In this document: positions 10,985 through 19,113 of the stretch, one piece after another
Numbering within the stretch: position 1 is the first letter of the stretch
Layout of the letters: each line of letters begins with the position of its first letter
Assembly (NCBI GenBank): GCA_040752005.1
Contig: JBFMFX010000002.1
Coordinates: 124,001-188,000, forward strand
Reading direction: 5' to 3'
Origin: RBG-16-66-20 sp040752005
GTDB taxonomy: Bacteria; Pseudomonadota; Gammaproteobacteria; Burkholderiales; SG8-39
Length of the DNA: 64,000 nucleotides
Position numbers and translations under genes: made by a program
The notes under the pieces: generated by a model
Database searches by the model: none
Told to the model about the DNA's origin: nothing
Seen by the model: only the letters and a program-made list of their open reading frames with translations

Positions 10985-11431
10985 ATGCAGCTCATCCTGT
11001 GGCGCCATGCCGAGGCCGAGAGCGTCGGACCGGACGCCGCGCGCCGGCTCACCGCGCGTGGCAAACGCCAGGCGCGGCGGGTGGCCAAGTGGCTGCGCCG
11101 GCGGCTGCCCGAGAACGCGCGCGTGCTGGTGAGCCCCGCGGTGCGCGCGCAGCGGACCGCCCGCGAGCTCACGCGCCGGTTCGAAACCTCGGAGGCGGTC
11201 GGCCTCGCGGCGAGCGCGCCGGGGGTGCTCGCGGCAGCCGGCTGGCCGGACCCGGCCGAACGCACCGTGGTCGTCGTCGGCCACCAGCCGACGCTCGGCG
11301 AGGCGACGGCGCTCGCGCTCAGCGGCCGCATCGAGCCCTGGAGCCTGGAAAAAGGCGCCCTCGTCTGGCTGGAATCGCGCCAAGGCGAACGGCCGCTGCT
11401 GCGCGCGGCGATCACGCCGGATCTTTGCTGA
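10985..11431 (+). CDS. sixA: Phosphohistidine phosphatase SixA-like
   Basis: A short histidine-phosphatase-superfamily protein (148 residues). The catalytic RHAEAE is at residues 7-12, an Arg-rich helix follows (SPAVRAQRTARELTRRF), and the second active-site His is in VVGHQPTLGE. SixA removes phosphate from Hpt-domain or HPr-type histidines; that role comes from the family and is not shown here. It starts with no gap after the dehydrogenase stop. Its last 20 bases overlap the 3' end of the convergent MFS gene, so neither gene has its own terminator between them. Confidence 0.8.
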   Translation: MQLILWRHAEAESVGPDAARRLTARGKRQARRVAKWLRRRLPENARVLVSPAVRAQRTARELTRRFETSEAVGLAASAPGVLAAAGWPDPAERTVVVVGHQPTLGEATALALSGRIEPWSLEKGALVWLESRQGERPLLRAAITPDLC

Positions 11432-12671
11432 TCTCCGCGCGCGCAAGGCGCTGCAGCTTCCAGGTCGCCACCGGGCCGCCGAGCGCGCCGAGCGCGAGCG
11501 TCGTCCACGCGATGCGCCACGCGAGCGGGTCGGCCGAATCCCTGCCGCCGCCGGCGAGATCCAGCGCCCAGCCGAAGACGAAGGGACTGACGACTCCGGC
11601 GCCAAAGCCGATCACCGAGCGCAGCGCGTAGGCGACGCCGAGATAGTGGGGCGGCACCGACTCGGCGAGCAGCGTCGAGTGCGTGGCCGAATCGGCGATC
11701 GCCGCGAAGTTGTGCAGGCACGCCGCCGCGATGAGGATCGCCAGCGGCAGCGCCATCATCCAGCCGATCGAAAACGACAGCGCGAGGCTCACCGAGGACC
11801 ACAGCAGGATCGCCTGCGTGCGGCCCCAGCGGTCGGCCATGGTGCCGCCGACCACGGAGCCGGCGATGTTGGCGACGTAGGTGAGCGCCGAGAGCGCGAG
11901 CGCAAGCGCCGCCGCCTCGGCCGCGCCCGCCCCGTGCGCGGCGAGCGCCGCGGTGAGGAATGCCGGCAGCCACGCCCACAGTCCGAGCAGCTCCCAGTTG
12001 TGGAACGAATAGCCCCAGATGGAAAGCATGCCGCGGCGATTGCGCCACACCGCCGGAACCGCCGCGAGCACCGATTCTCCCGCCGGGCGCGGATGCACCC
12101 GGTTCGGCGTGCCGCGCAGCACGACCAGGGCGAGCAGCCAGGCCGCGAGCGGCATCACGGCGACCGCCGCCAGCGCCTCGCGCCAGCCGGCGAACGAAAG
12201 CGCGAGCCCGGCGAGGCCGAGGCACGCCGCATAGCCGGCGCTGGAACTGGCGATGAACCAGCCGATCGCGCGGCCGCGCCGCTCGCGCCCGACGTGGTCG
12301 TTGATGAGCGCGATCACTGGCGTGTAGGCCCCGCCCTGCGTGAGCCCGGTGAGCGCGTGCAGCCAGAACGCCGACCAGAAACCGTCGGCGAACGCGACGA
12401 ACAGAAACGGGCTCACCCAGCCGGCGACGCCGGTGGCGAGATGCGCGCGCTTGGCGCCGCGGTGATCGGCGAAAAAGCCGACGAGGAAGAGCGAAACGAG
12501 GTAGCCGAGGTGAAAAGCCGATTGCACCAGCCCGGCCTCCTTGGCCGAGAGGTCCCACGCGGCGCGCGTGAGCGGCAGCACCGCCGAGTAGGCGACGAAC
12601 CAGCTCGCGGCGAGCGCGCGGCTCGCGCACAGTCCGGCGAGCCACGCCGCGGAGCCCGGCGGCGGGCTCAC
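11412..12671 (-). CDS. MFS transporter linked to the AmmeMemoRadiSam genes
   Basis: A 419-residue major facilitator with about twelve membrane helices. An MFS loop motif (GFFADHRGAKR) lies after helix 2, its counterpart GGTMADRWGR sits in the second half, and there is a loop GTPNRVHPRP. The start is a GTG at 12671 that overlaps the amrS stop (GTGA), so it is translationally coupled to the radical SAM gene. The longer open frame upstream lies inside amrS and is rejected. The substrate is unknown. The tight coupling suggests export or import of something the AmmeMemoRadiSam proteins make or use, but that is inference. Confidence 0.88.
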   Translation of the reverse strand: MSPPPGSAAWLAGLCASRALAASWFVAYSAVLPLTRAAWDLSAKEAGLVQSAFHLGYLVSLFLVGFFADHRGAKRAHLATGVAGWVSPFLFVAFADGFWSAFWLHALTGLTQGGAYTPVIALINDHVGRERRGRAIGWFIASSSAGYAACLGLAGLALSFAGWREALAAVAVMPLAAWLLALVVLRGTPNRVHPRPAGESVLAAVPAVWRNRRGMLSIWGYSFHNWELLGLWAWLPAFLTAALAAHGAGAAEAAALALALSALTYVANIAGSVVGGTMADRWGRTQAILLWSSVSLALSFSIGWMMALPLAILIAAACLHNFAAIADSATHSTLLAESVPPHYLGVAYALRSVIGFGAGVVSPFVFGWALDLAGGGRDSADPLAWRIAWTTLALGALGGPVATWKLQRLARAEISKDPA

Positions 12672-13762
12672 ACGGTCGCGCGCGCCGAGAGGCGAACAGG
12701 GATCCGGCGAGATCCGAACGGCTTGCCGAACCTTCCCCAGCGCCCGGCGATCCGCGTGCCGCACGACGGGCACTCGCCCGACTCGGTCACGCGGTACTCG
12801 CGGATGTCGTACCAGTCGCGCACGATGAGCGCCTCGCCGCAGCCTGGGCAGTACGTCGTGCCGCCCTCGGCGTCGTGCACGTTGCCGGTGTAGACGTAGC
12901 GCAACCCCTGCGCCAGCGCGATTGTGCGCGCGCGCCGCAGCGTCGCCGGCGGCGTCGGCGGCACATCGGTCATCTTCCAGTCGGGATGAAATGCGGTGAA
13001 GTGAAGCGGCACGTCGCGGCCGAGGTGCGCGGCGATCCACTTGCACTCGGCCTCGATCTCGGCGTCGGAATCGTTCTTGCCCGGAATGAGCAGCGTCGTG
13101 ATCTCGGTCCAGACCTGCGTCCGCTTCACCAGGTATTCGAGCGTATCGAGCACCGGTTGCAGGTGCCCGCCGCAGACGCGGAAGTAGAAATCGTCGGTGA
13201 ACGCCTTCAGGTCCACGTTCGCCGCGTCCATCTTGCTGTAGAACTCGGCGCGCGGCTCGGCGTGCATGTAGCCGGCGGTGACGGCGACGGTCTTCACGCC
13301 CGCGGCGTGGCAGGCATCGGCGATGTCCATCGCGTACTCGGCGAAGATCACCGGGTCGTTGTAGGTGAACGCGACCGACTTGCAGCCCAGTTCGAGCGCC
13401 GCGCGCGCGATCGTCTCGGGAGTGGCCGCGTCCATCAGCCGGTCCATCTCGCGCGACTTGGAGATGTCCCAGTTCTGGCAGAACTTGCAGGCGAGGTTGC
13501 AGCCGGCGGTGCCGAAGGAAAGGATCGCGGTGCCCGGATAGAAATGGTTGAGCGGCTTTTTCTCCACCGGGTCCACGCAAAAGCCGGAGGAACGCCCGTA
13601 GGTGGTGAGCACCATCCGGTCGCCTTGCCTCTTGCGCACGAAGCAAAGGCCCCTCTGGCCCTCGTGCAGGCGGCAATCGCGCGGGCACAGGTCGCACTGA
13701 ATGCGCCCATCGGGCAGCCGGTGCCACCAGCGCGCGGGATACGAGGACTCGGGAACGCTCAC
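12668..13762 (-). CDS. amrS: AmmeMemoRadiSam system radical SAM enzyme
   Basis: A 364-residue radical SAM protein related to pyruvate formate-lyase activating enzymes. The iron-sulfur motif CNLACKFC has Cys 88, 92 and 95. An N-terminal cysteine set (C23, C26, C30, C40) and a C-terminal pair of CxxC knuckles (CPGCG, CPSCG) suggest extra metal sites. Later strand motifs (VAFTYNDPVIFAEY, NVDLKAFTDDFY, TLLIPGKNDSDAEI, GNVHDAEGGTTYCPGCG) are typical of this subfamily. The start is a GTG at 13762 overlapping the upstream stop (GTGA). It always travels with Memo and AMMECR1 proteins, but no reaction has been established that I know of. Confidence 0.92.
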   Translation of the reverse strand: MSVPESSYPARWWHRLPDGRIQCDLCPRDCRLHEGQRGLCFVRKRQGDRMVLTTYGRSSGFCVDPVEKKPLNHFYPGTAILSFGTAGCNLACKFCQNWDISKSREMDRLMDAATPETIARAALELGCKSVAFTYNDPVIFAEYAMDIADACHAAGVKTVAVTAGYMHAEPRAEFYSKMDAANVDLKAFTDDFYFRVCGGHLQPVLDTLEYLVKRTQVWTEITTLLIPGKNDSDAEIEAECKWIAAHLGRDVPLHFTAFHPDWKMTDVPPTPPATLRRARTIALAQGLRYVYTGNVHDAEGGTTYCPGCGEALIVRDWYDIREYRVTESGECPSCGTRIAGRWGRFGKPFGSRRIPVRLSARATV

Positions 13763-15147
13763 CGGAACTCCGCCTCCGTCCATTTCACCACGCGGTAGCG
13801 CCAGAGGCGGCAGCGCGCCAGGCGCGTGCCCTCGGGGATGCCCGCCTTGCGCGCCAGCTCGGCGAGAAACTGCCGCGGTTCGGGGATGCTTTCCCAGACC
13901 TGCGGCAGGAAGGTCGCGCGCCGGCCCTCGTGCTCCAGGATGATTCCGTCCTCGCCCGGCCGGATCAGCGACAGAAGATGGGCCTCGTCGGCGAAGGCGA
14001 GGGGCTTCGCCGCCGAAAGCAGCGACACCTCCAGCGCGCAATCCGGCCACTCGGCGCGCGCGAGCTTCGGGAAGCGGTGGTCGCGAAACGCCGCCGCGAG
14101 CGCGTTCTGCGCCACGTCCTCGTGCAGCGGCCGCTCAGGCGAGAGGCTTCCCACGCAGCCGCGCAGCTTTCCCTCGCGCGTGAGCGTGACGAACGTCGCG
14201 CCGAGCAGCCGCAGCCACGGCGCCGGATTCTCCTCCGGTGCGCGCCCGCCGAGCCCGAGCGCGCCCTCGATCGCGCCGCGCGCGATCGCAAGCAGCGTGC
14301 GGCCCGCCACCGACCGGTCCGGCGCCTCGCCTTCGTCGAGCGCGAACGCCGAGTAGCCCACCACCCGGCCGCGCCCGCCGGCGGTGTCGCCCGAGTTGCA
14401 CGCCGCGAGCAGCCGCACCGAAAGGCCGCGGCGCCGCGCCACCGCGAGCAGCCCGTTCAACGGCGTCGCACCGCAGGCTTCCTCGTGCCGGATGTCGGTC
14501 GCGCACGCCGCGATGCGCGCAAGCGTCGCGCCGTCCACGCGCTTCGCCGTTTCGTAATCGTGGTAGTGCGAAAGGTCGGTCGAGACGACGATCAGCGTCT
14601 CGGGCCCGCCCCAGAGCCGCTCGATCACCTCGGCGACCTCCTCGACGGTGGCATCGCCCACGGCGAGCGGAACCAGCGCGAACGAGCCGAGCACCTTTTG
14701 CAGGAACGGAAGCTGCACTTCGAGCGAATGTTCCGGCGCGTGCGCCGCGCCGTTCACGACGACCTGCGGCAGGCCTTGCAGCGCGCGCACCGCGGCGCGG
14801 TCGAGCGGCACGCGCCCGAGCGGGGTGTCGAACGCCTCGGCGGCCGGCAGCGCGAGTCCCCGAACCGGCACGCGGTGAACCGGGCCGAGCAGCACCACGC
14901 GCGTGATCAGGCTGCGCGCCGGCGCCACCTCGTCGTACGCCGCGGCGGCGACCGGGCCGGAATAGAGGTAACCGGCGTGCGGCACCACGATCGCCTTGGG
15001 CGGCGCAAGGCGCGGCCCCAGGCGCTCGACGCCGCCCAGCAGTTCCTCGACCTCGGCGGCCAGCACGGCCGGCTCGCCCGGATAGAACATGCCCGCCACC
15101 GCCGCGGGCCTCACCCGCGCGTGTGCCGCGTTCGGCAGGATGGTCAC
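13759..15147 (-). CDS. AmmeMemoRadiSam protein B + A fusion (Memo domain and AMMECR1 domain)
   Basis: 462 residues that join two proteins usually coded separately. Residues about 12-275 form a Memo (dioxygenase-like) domain. Its histidines are in VPHAGYLYSG (H57), GPVHRVPVRG (H91), EHSLEVQLPFL and STDLSHYHDYE, with a cysteine in ACNSGDTAGG (C250); this is the putative metal-site set. Residues about 285-460 form an AMMECR1 domain with the signature LRGCVGSLSPERPL near 328-341. The start is a GTG at 15147 overlapping the pncC stop (GTGA), and its own stop overlaps the amrS start. One polypeptide carrying both partners indicates they act together. The biochemical role is unknown. Confidence 0.93.
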   Translation of the reverse strand: MTILPNAAHARVRPAAVAGMFYPGEPAVLAAEVEELLGGVERLGPRLAPPKAIVVPHAGYLYSGPVAAAAYDEVAPARSLITRVVLLGPVHRVPVRGLALPAAEAFDTPLGRVPLDRAAVRALQGLPQVVVNGAAHAPEHSLEVQLPFLQKVLGSFALVPLAVGDATVEEVAEVIERLWGGPETLIVVSTDLSHYHDYETAKRVDGATLARIAACATDIRHEEACGATPLNGLLAVARRRGLSVRLLAACNSGDTAGGRGRVVGYSAFALDEGEAPDRSVAGRTLLAIARGAIEGALGLGGRAPEENPAPWLRLLGATFVTLTREGKLRGCVGSLSPERPLHEDVAQNALAAAFRDHRFPKLARAEWPDCALEVSLLSAAKPLAFADEAHLLSLIRPGEDGIILEHEGRRATFLPQVWESIPEPRQFLAELARKAGIPEGTRLARCRLWRYRVVKWTEAEFR

Positions 15148-15617
15148 AGCGATTCCAGAAGTCCTTGCAGCGCCCGGATCACGGACTGGTGCCGCACGCT
15201 CTCGCGGTCGCCGTCGAAACGCCGGGTCTCGCTTCTGATCTTACTCCCGCGCGCCCAGGCGAAACAGACGGTACCCACCGGCTTGGCGAGGCTGCCTCCG
15301 GAGGGGCCTGCGATGCCGGTGACCGCGAGCGCGAGGTCGGCGCAGCTTCGCGCGAGCGCGCCGGCCGCCATCGCCCGCGCCGTCTCCTCGCTCACCGCAC
15401 CGTGGCGCTCGATCGTTTCCGCCGGCACGCCGAGGTCCTCGCGCTTGGCGGCGTTCGAGTAGGCCACGTAGCCGCGCTCGAACCAGTCGGAGCAGCCCGG
15501 CACCGCGGTGAGCGCGCGCGCCACCCAGCCGCCGGTGCACGATTCGGCGGTGGCGAGCCTGAGTCCGGCGGCCTTGAGCGCTTCGCCGAGGCGCCGGGCG
15601 AGCGCGATCTCGTCCAT
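15144..15617 (-). CDS. pncC: CinA-family nicotinamide-nucleotide amidohydrolase
   Basis: 157 residues, corresponding to the CinA C-terminal (PncC) domain alone. It has the nucleophile motif TAESCTGG near residues 23-30, the conserved GYVAYSNAAKREDLGV, the VTGIAGPSGGS loop and a final VRHQSVIRALQGL helix. PncC deamidates nicotinamide mononucleotide back to nicotinate mononucleotide in pyridine-nucleotide recycling. The ATG shares one base with the pgpA stop (TGATG), and its stop overlaps the amrB/A start, so it sits inside a continuous coupled run. No molybdopterin-binding CinA N-domain is present. Confidence 0.92.
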   Translation of the reverse strand: MDEIALARRLGEALKAAGLRLATAESCTGGWVARALTAVPGCSDWFERGYVAYSNAAKREDLGVPAETIERHGAVSEETARAMAAGALARSCADLALAVTGIAGPSGGSLAKPVGTVCFAWARGSKIRSETRRFDGDRESVRHQSVIRALQGLLESL

Positions 15618-16129
15618 CAGAACAGCAGTCTTTTCGCGAGCGCGAGCACCACGAGCGTATAGCCCGCCGCGGCCAGATCGTCCAGCATCACGCCGAAGCC
15701 GCCCTTGAAGCGGCGCTCCAGCGCCCGGATCGGCGGCGGCTTCACCACGTCGAAGGCGCGAAAGAGCACGAACGCCGCCGCCTGCCAGCGGAAATCGGCC
15801 GGCGCCACCGCGAGCACCAGCAGGAACGCGACGATCTCGTCCCAGCACATCGCGCCGTGGTCGGCGACGCCGAGGTGCCGCCCGGTGAGGTCGCACGCCC
15901 ACACGCCGACAGCGAAGAAAAGCGCGATCAGCGCCAGCAGTACCGCCGGCTCGTACGCTCCGCCGATCAGATACCAGATCGGCACGGCGACGAGCGTGCC
16001 GACGGTGCCGGGCGCAAAGGGCGCCAGGCCGGCGCCGAAGCCGAGCGCGATGAAATGCGCCGGATGGCCGAACGCGAACCGGGCGTCGGGACGGAAGATG
16101 ATGCCGCTCAGGGGCGCGTCACCCTGCAA
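15617..16129 (-). CDS. pgpA: Phosphatidylglycerophosphatase A
   Basis: A 170-residue inner-membrane phosphatase that makes phosphatidylglycerol from its phosphate. Conserved features are FGAGLAPFAPGTVGTL after the first helix, DLTGRHLGVADHGAMCWDE before the middle helices, FRAFDVVKPPPI, and the final FGVMLDDLAAAGYT with the acidic pair. It overlaps thiL by 11 bases upstream and pncC by one base downstream. The thiL-pgpA pair is a common proteobacterial order. Confidence 0.95.
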   Translation of the reverse strand: MQGDAPLSGIIFRPDARFAFGHPAHFIALGFGAGLAPFAPGTVGTLVAVPIWYLIGGAYEPAVLLALIALFFAVGVWACDLTGRHLGVADHGAMCWDEIVAFLLVLAVAPADFRWQAAAFVLFRAFDVVKPPPIRALERRFKGGFGVMLDDLAAAGYTLVVLALAKRLLF

Positions 16130-17054
16130 AGTGATCGAAACCCGCGGCGGCCTCGATCGGGTTTCCCGCGGCGTCCACGACGGCGAGGGCCGGCTCGCCG
16201 CGCTCGATCGTGCCGACGCGGGTAAGGCGCAGGGCCAGCTCGCGACCGATGGTCTCGATCGCCGCGCGGCACGCCGGCGCGGCGGTGAAAACCAGCTCGT
16301 AATCGTCGCCCCCCGCCAGCACGCAGCGGCGCCGGAGATCCTCGCCGACGCCGGGCCGCTCGAGGCCCGGATGCCGCGGCAGGTCCTCGTATTTCACGCG
16401 TGCGCGCACACGCGAGGATGCGAGGATGTGGCCGAGGTCCTGGGCGAAGCCATCGGAGACGTCAATCGCGCTCGTCGCCAGGCCGCGCAGCCGCTCGCCG
16501 AGCGCGACGCGCGGCTCCGGCTCCGCCAACCGCTTCGCCGCGTCCGCATCGCCCGGGTGCTGCAGCGCGAGCGCCGCGCCGCCCAGTTCGCCCGATACCC
16601 AGATGTCGTCGCCCGGCTGCGCCCCGGCGCGCGTGTGCGCCTGCCCCTCGGGCACTTCGCCCAGGATCGCGACGCACAGCGTGAGCGGCCCGCGAGTGGT
16701 GTCGCCGCCCACGAGATCGACGCCGAAGCGGGCGGCGAGCGCGTACAGGCCCTCGGCAAACGCCGCGAGCCACGCTTCGTCCGCGGCCGGGACGGCGAGC
16801 GCAAGCACCGCCCAGCGCGGCGTCGCCCCCATCGCCGCCATGTCCGAGAGGTTGACCGCGAGCGCCTTGTGCCCGAGCGAGCGCGGATCCTCGCCCGGCC
16901 GGAAGTGCCGGCCTTCGAGCAACAGGTCGGTAGCGAAAGCGAGCGCCATGCCGGGCGCGGGCCGCAGAAGTGCCGCATCGTCGCCCACGCCGAGTAGCGC
17001 GCGCTTCGCCGGGCGGCTGAAGTAGCGCCGGATCAGTTCGAACTCGGAGGGCAC
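16119..17054 (-). CDS. thiL: Thiamine-monophosphate kinase
   Basis: It phosphorylates thiamine monophosphate to the diphosphate cofactor. The 311-residue protein carries the ThiL/PurM-type motifs: GVGDDAALL near residue 20, FATDLLLEGRHF, KALAVNLSDMAAMGA, FGVDLVGGDTTRGPL, IDVSDGFAQDLGHI and CVLAGGDDYELVFTA. The start is a GTG at 17054 giving VPSEFELIRRYF; the frame is open further upstream, but that stretch mirrors nusB. A gap of 11 bases separates it from nusB, and its end overlaps pgpA. Confidence 0.95.
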   Translation of the reverse strand: MPSEFELIRRYFSRPAKRALLGVGDDAALLRPAPGMALAFATDLLLEGRHFRPGEDPRSLGHKALAVNLSDMAAMGATPRWAVLALAVPAADEAWLAAFAEGLYALAARFGVDLVGGDTTRGPLTLCVAILGEVPEGQAHTRAGAQPGDDIWVSGELGGAALALQHPGDADAAKRLAEPEPRVALGERLRGLATSAIDVSDGFAQDLGHILASSRVRARVKYEDLPRHPGLERPGVGEDLRRRCVLAGGDDYELVFTAAPACRAAIETIGRELALRLTRVGTIERGEPALAVVDAAGNPIEAAAGFDHFAG

Positions 17055-17065
17055 GCGCGCAGCAA

Positions 17066-17503
17066 TCAGGCGGTGGTGCGCAGTCGCGCCACTTCGGCCG
17101 GGCGCACCTCGGCGGCGAGCTTTTCCAGCACCCCGTTCACGAACTTGTAGCCGTCGGTGCCGCCGTAGAGCTTGCCGAGCTCCACGGCCTCGTTGAGCAC
17201 CACGCGAAAGGGCGTGTCGGGCCGCTCGGCGAGCTCCCAGGCGCCCATCAGGAGCAGCACCCGCTCGATCGGCGAGAGCGCGCCGATCGGCCGGTCGAGG
17301 TGCGGCGCGATCCGCGCCTCGAGCGCCTCGCGCGCGGCGGCGACGCCGCGCACCAGCTCCGCGGCGAACGCCTGGTCGCAGCGCGCCCAGCCCTCGAGCG
17401 CCTCGGCGTGCGCCGCCGCGTCGCCGCCGGCGAGCTGCCAGGCATAGAGCGCCTGCAGCGCGACTTCGCGCGCGGCGCGCCGGCGCGAGGGTCTTGCGCT
17501 CAC
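17066..17503 (-). CDS. nusB: Transcription antitermination protein NusB
   Basis: 145 residues, all helical, of the NusB fold. It has an N-terminal Arg-rich patch (RPSRRRAAREVALQALYAWQ) that contacts boxA RNA, PIERVLLLMGAWEL in the middle, and VVLNEAVELGKLYGGTDGYK before the last helix. NusB with NusE (S10) assembles rRNA antitermination complexes. The start is a GTG at 17503 that overlaps the ribH stop (GTGA). The ribH-nusB-thiL order is widely conserved. Confidence 0.95.
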   Translation of the reverse strand: MSARPSRRRAAREVALQALYAWQLAGGDAAAHAEALEGWARCDQAFAAELVRGVAAAREALEARIAPHLDRPIGALSPIERVLLLMGAWELAERPDTPFRVVLNEAVELGKLYGGTDGYKFVNGVLEKLAAEVRPAEVARLRTTA

Positions 17504-17940
17504 GACTGGCGCCACTTCTCGGCGAGGCTGCGGCGCAGCCGCGCCATTTCGACCGCGACGCGCACGGCTTCGGCGCCCTTGTCGCGGCGCGCAAGCGCCT
17601 GCGCCTCGTCGTCGGTCGTCAGGATCCCGTTCGCCACCGGCAGACCGAAATCGAGCATCACGTCCATGACGCCGCGCGCCGACTCGTTCGCCACCACCTC
17701 GAAGTGGTAGGTTTCGCCCCGGATCACTGCGCCGAGCGCGACCAGCGCGTCGAAGCGCTCCGACTGCGCCAGCCACTGCAGCGCGAGCGGGATCTCCAGC
17801 GCGCCGGCGACCGCGACGAACTCGGCCTCGACGCCGAGGCGCGTGACCTCGGCCCGGGCCGACTCGACGAGCGCGCTGCTCGCCCCCTCGTTGAAGCGGG
17901 AATGAACGATGCCGAGCCGCACGGCGCCCCCGGCGCGCAT
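17500..17940 (-). CDS. ribH: 6,7-dimethyl-8-ribityllumazine synthase
   Basis: The penultimate step of riboflavin synthesis: it condenses the 5-amino-ribityl uracil with 3,4-dihydroxybutanone 4-phosphate. The 146-residue protein shows IVHSRFNEGASSALVESA, GALEIPLALQWLA, ALGAVIRGETYHFEVVANES and GLPVANGILTTDDEAQA, the substrate and phosphate loops of lumazine synthase. The start is the ATG at 17940, one base after the ribBX stop. The product of the upstream RibB domain is its substrate, so the pairing is functional. Confidence 0.97.
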   Translation of the reverse strand: MRAGGAVRLGIVHSRFNEGASSALVESARAEVTRLGVEAEFVAVAGALEIPLALQWLAQSERFDALVALGAVIRGETYHFEVVANESARGVMDVMLDFGLPVANGILTTDDEAQALARRDKGAEAVRVAVEMARLRRSLAEKWRQS

Positions 17941-17941
17941 G

Positions 17942-19054
17942 TCAGCGCCGGTCCCGCTCGACGTAGCGCGTGACCTCCAGCCCGAAGCCCGCCATGCTCG
18001 GCATCTTGCGCGGCGCCGCCATCAGGCGCATGCGCCCGACCCCGAGGTCGCGCAGGATCTGCGCCCCGATGCCGTAGTCGCGCAGCTCCATGCTGCGCCC
18101 GGGGCGCGCAGGCCGCGCCTCGGCAAGGCGCGCCTCCAGCGCCGCCCTGCTCTCGCTGCAGTTGAGCATCAGCATGACGCCGGCGCCCTCGGCGCGGATC
18201 GCGGCGAGCGCCTCGCCCACGCCCCAGGTGTGCGTGCCCGGGCCGGCATCGAGCAGGTCCACCACCGAGAGCGGCTCGTGCACGCGCACCAGCGTCTCCT
18301 TCTCCGGGCGCGGCTCGCCCAGCACCAGCGCCAGATGGACCGAGCCGGTCGCCGTGTCCCGGTAGGCCACCAGCCGGAATCGGCCCCAGGCGGTGTCCAT
18401 CGGACGGTCGGCGATGCGGCGCACGATGGACTCGGTCGCACTGCGGTAATGGATCAGGTCGGCGATCGTGCCGATCTTCAGCCCGTGCGCGGCGGCGAAT
18501 TCGAGCAGATCCGGCAAGCGCGCCATCGTGCCGTCGTCCTTGAGGATCTCGCACAGGACCGCGGCCGGAGTGAGGCCGGCAAGGCGCGCCAGATCGCAGC
18601 AGGCTTCGGTGTGCCCAGCGCGCACCAGCACCCCGCCCGGCTCGGCGACCAGCGGAAACACGTGGCCCGGCTGCACGATGTCGGAGGGTTTCGCGTCGCG
18701 CGACGCGGCGACCTTGATCGTCAGCGCCCGGTCGTACGCCGAGATCCCGGTGGAGATGCCCTCGGCGGCCTCGATCGAGACGGTGAAGTTGGTGCCGTGG
18801 CGCGAGCGGTTCTCGGCGACCATGGGCTTGAGGCCGAGCCGCTCGGCGTGCTCGGCGGTGATCGGCATGCAGATCAGGCCGCGGCCATAGCGCGCGAGGA
18901 AATTGATCTTGTCCGGCGTGACGAAGTCGGCGGCGAAGACCAGATCGCCTTCGTTTTCGCGGTCCTCGTCGTCCACGAGGATCACGATGTTGCCGGCGCG
19001 GATTTCGGCGATGATCTCCGTGATGGGGCTGACGGCGGCTGTTTCGCGCTTCAT
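17942..19054 (-). CDS. ribB: 3,4-dihydroxy-2-butanone 4-phosphate synthase with degenerate GTP cyclohydrolase II domain (RibBX type)
   Basis: The first ~205 residues form an intact DHBP synthase: DDEDRENEGDL, RHGTNFTVSIEAAEG, GISTGISAYDRA, and GGVLVRAGHTEACCDLARLAG. The C-terminal half aligns with RibA but lacks the zinc cysteines and GTP-binding core (CxxGDxxxSxxCDC). Where RVHSEC...GD is expected it reads VRVHEPLSVVDLLDAG. It is therefore the RibBX arrangement known from proteobacteria, in which the second domain is not a working cyclohydrolase. A separate ribA is expected elsewhere in the genome. It heads the nine-gene run down to the MFS gene; a -10 TATAAT lies 7 bases before the ATG. Confidence 0.93.
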   Translation of the reverse strand: MKRETAAVSPITEIIAEIRAGNIVILVDDEDRENEGDLVFAADFVTPDKINFLARYGRGLICMPITAEHAERLGLKPMVAENRSRHGTNFTVSIEAAEGISTGISAYDRALTIKVAASRDAKPSDIVQPGHVFPLVAEPGGVLVRAGHTEACCDLARLAGLTPAAVLCEILKDDGTMARLPDLLEFAAAHGLKIGTIADLIHYRSATESIVRRIADRPMDTAWGRFRLVAYRDTATGSVHLALVLGEPRPEKETLVRVHEPLSVVDLLDAGPGTHTWGVGEALAAIRAEGAGVMLMLNCSESRAALEARLAEARPARPGRSMELRDYGIGAQILRDLGVGRMRLMAAPRKMPSMAGFGLEVTRYVERDRR

Positions 19055-19060
19055 GGCGGA

Positions 19061-19066
19061 ATTATA
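19061..19066 (-). promoter_or_regulatory. -10 element before ribB(X)
   Basis: A perfect TATAAT on the minus strand, seven bases upstream of the ribBX ATG; no good -35 is visible. A transcript from it would have essentially no 5' untranslated region, and no Shine-Dalgarno is seen. The element could equally be chance, but TATAAT is rare in DNA this GC-rich. Confidence 0.4.
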
Positions 19067-19071
19067 GGTCC

Positions 19072-19099
19072 GGGCCGCTCGCCCCCGCCGCAGCGGCCC
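19072..19099 (-). terminator. Hairpin after rplS
   Basis: An 8-bp stem GGGCCGCT/AGCGGCCC with a 12-base GC loop sits 15 bases after the rplS stop. It separates the ribosomal-protein operon from the flavin operon. It lacks a T-run, so termination strength is uncertain. Confidence 0.45.
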
Positions 19100-19113
19100 G
19101 CGCCCGGGCGGCG

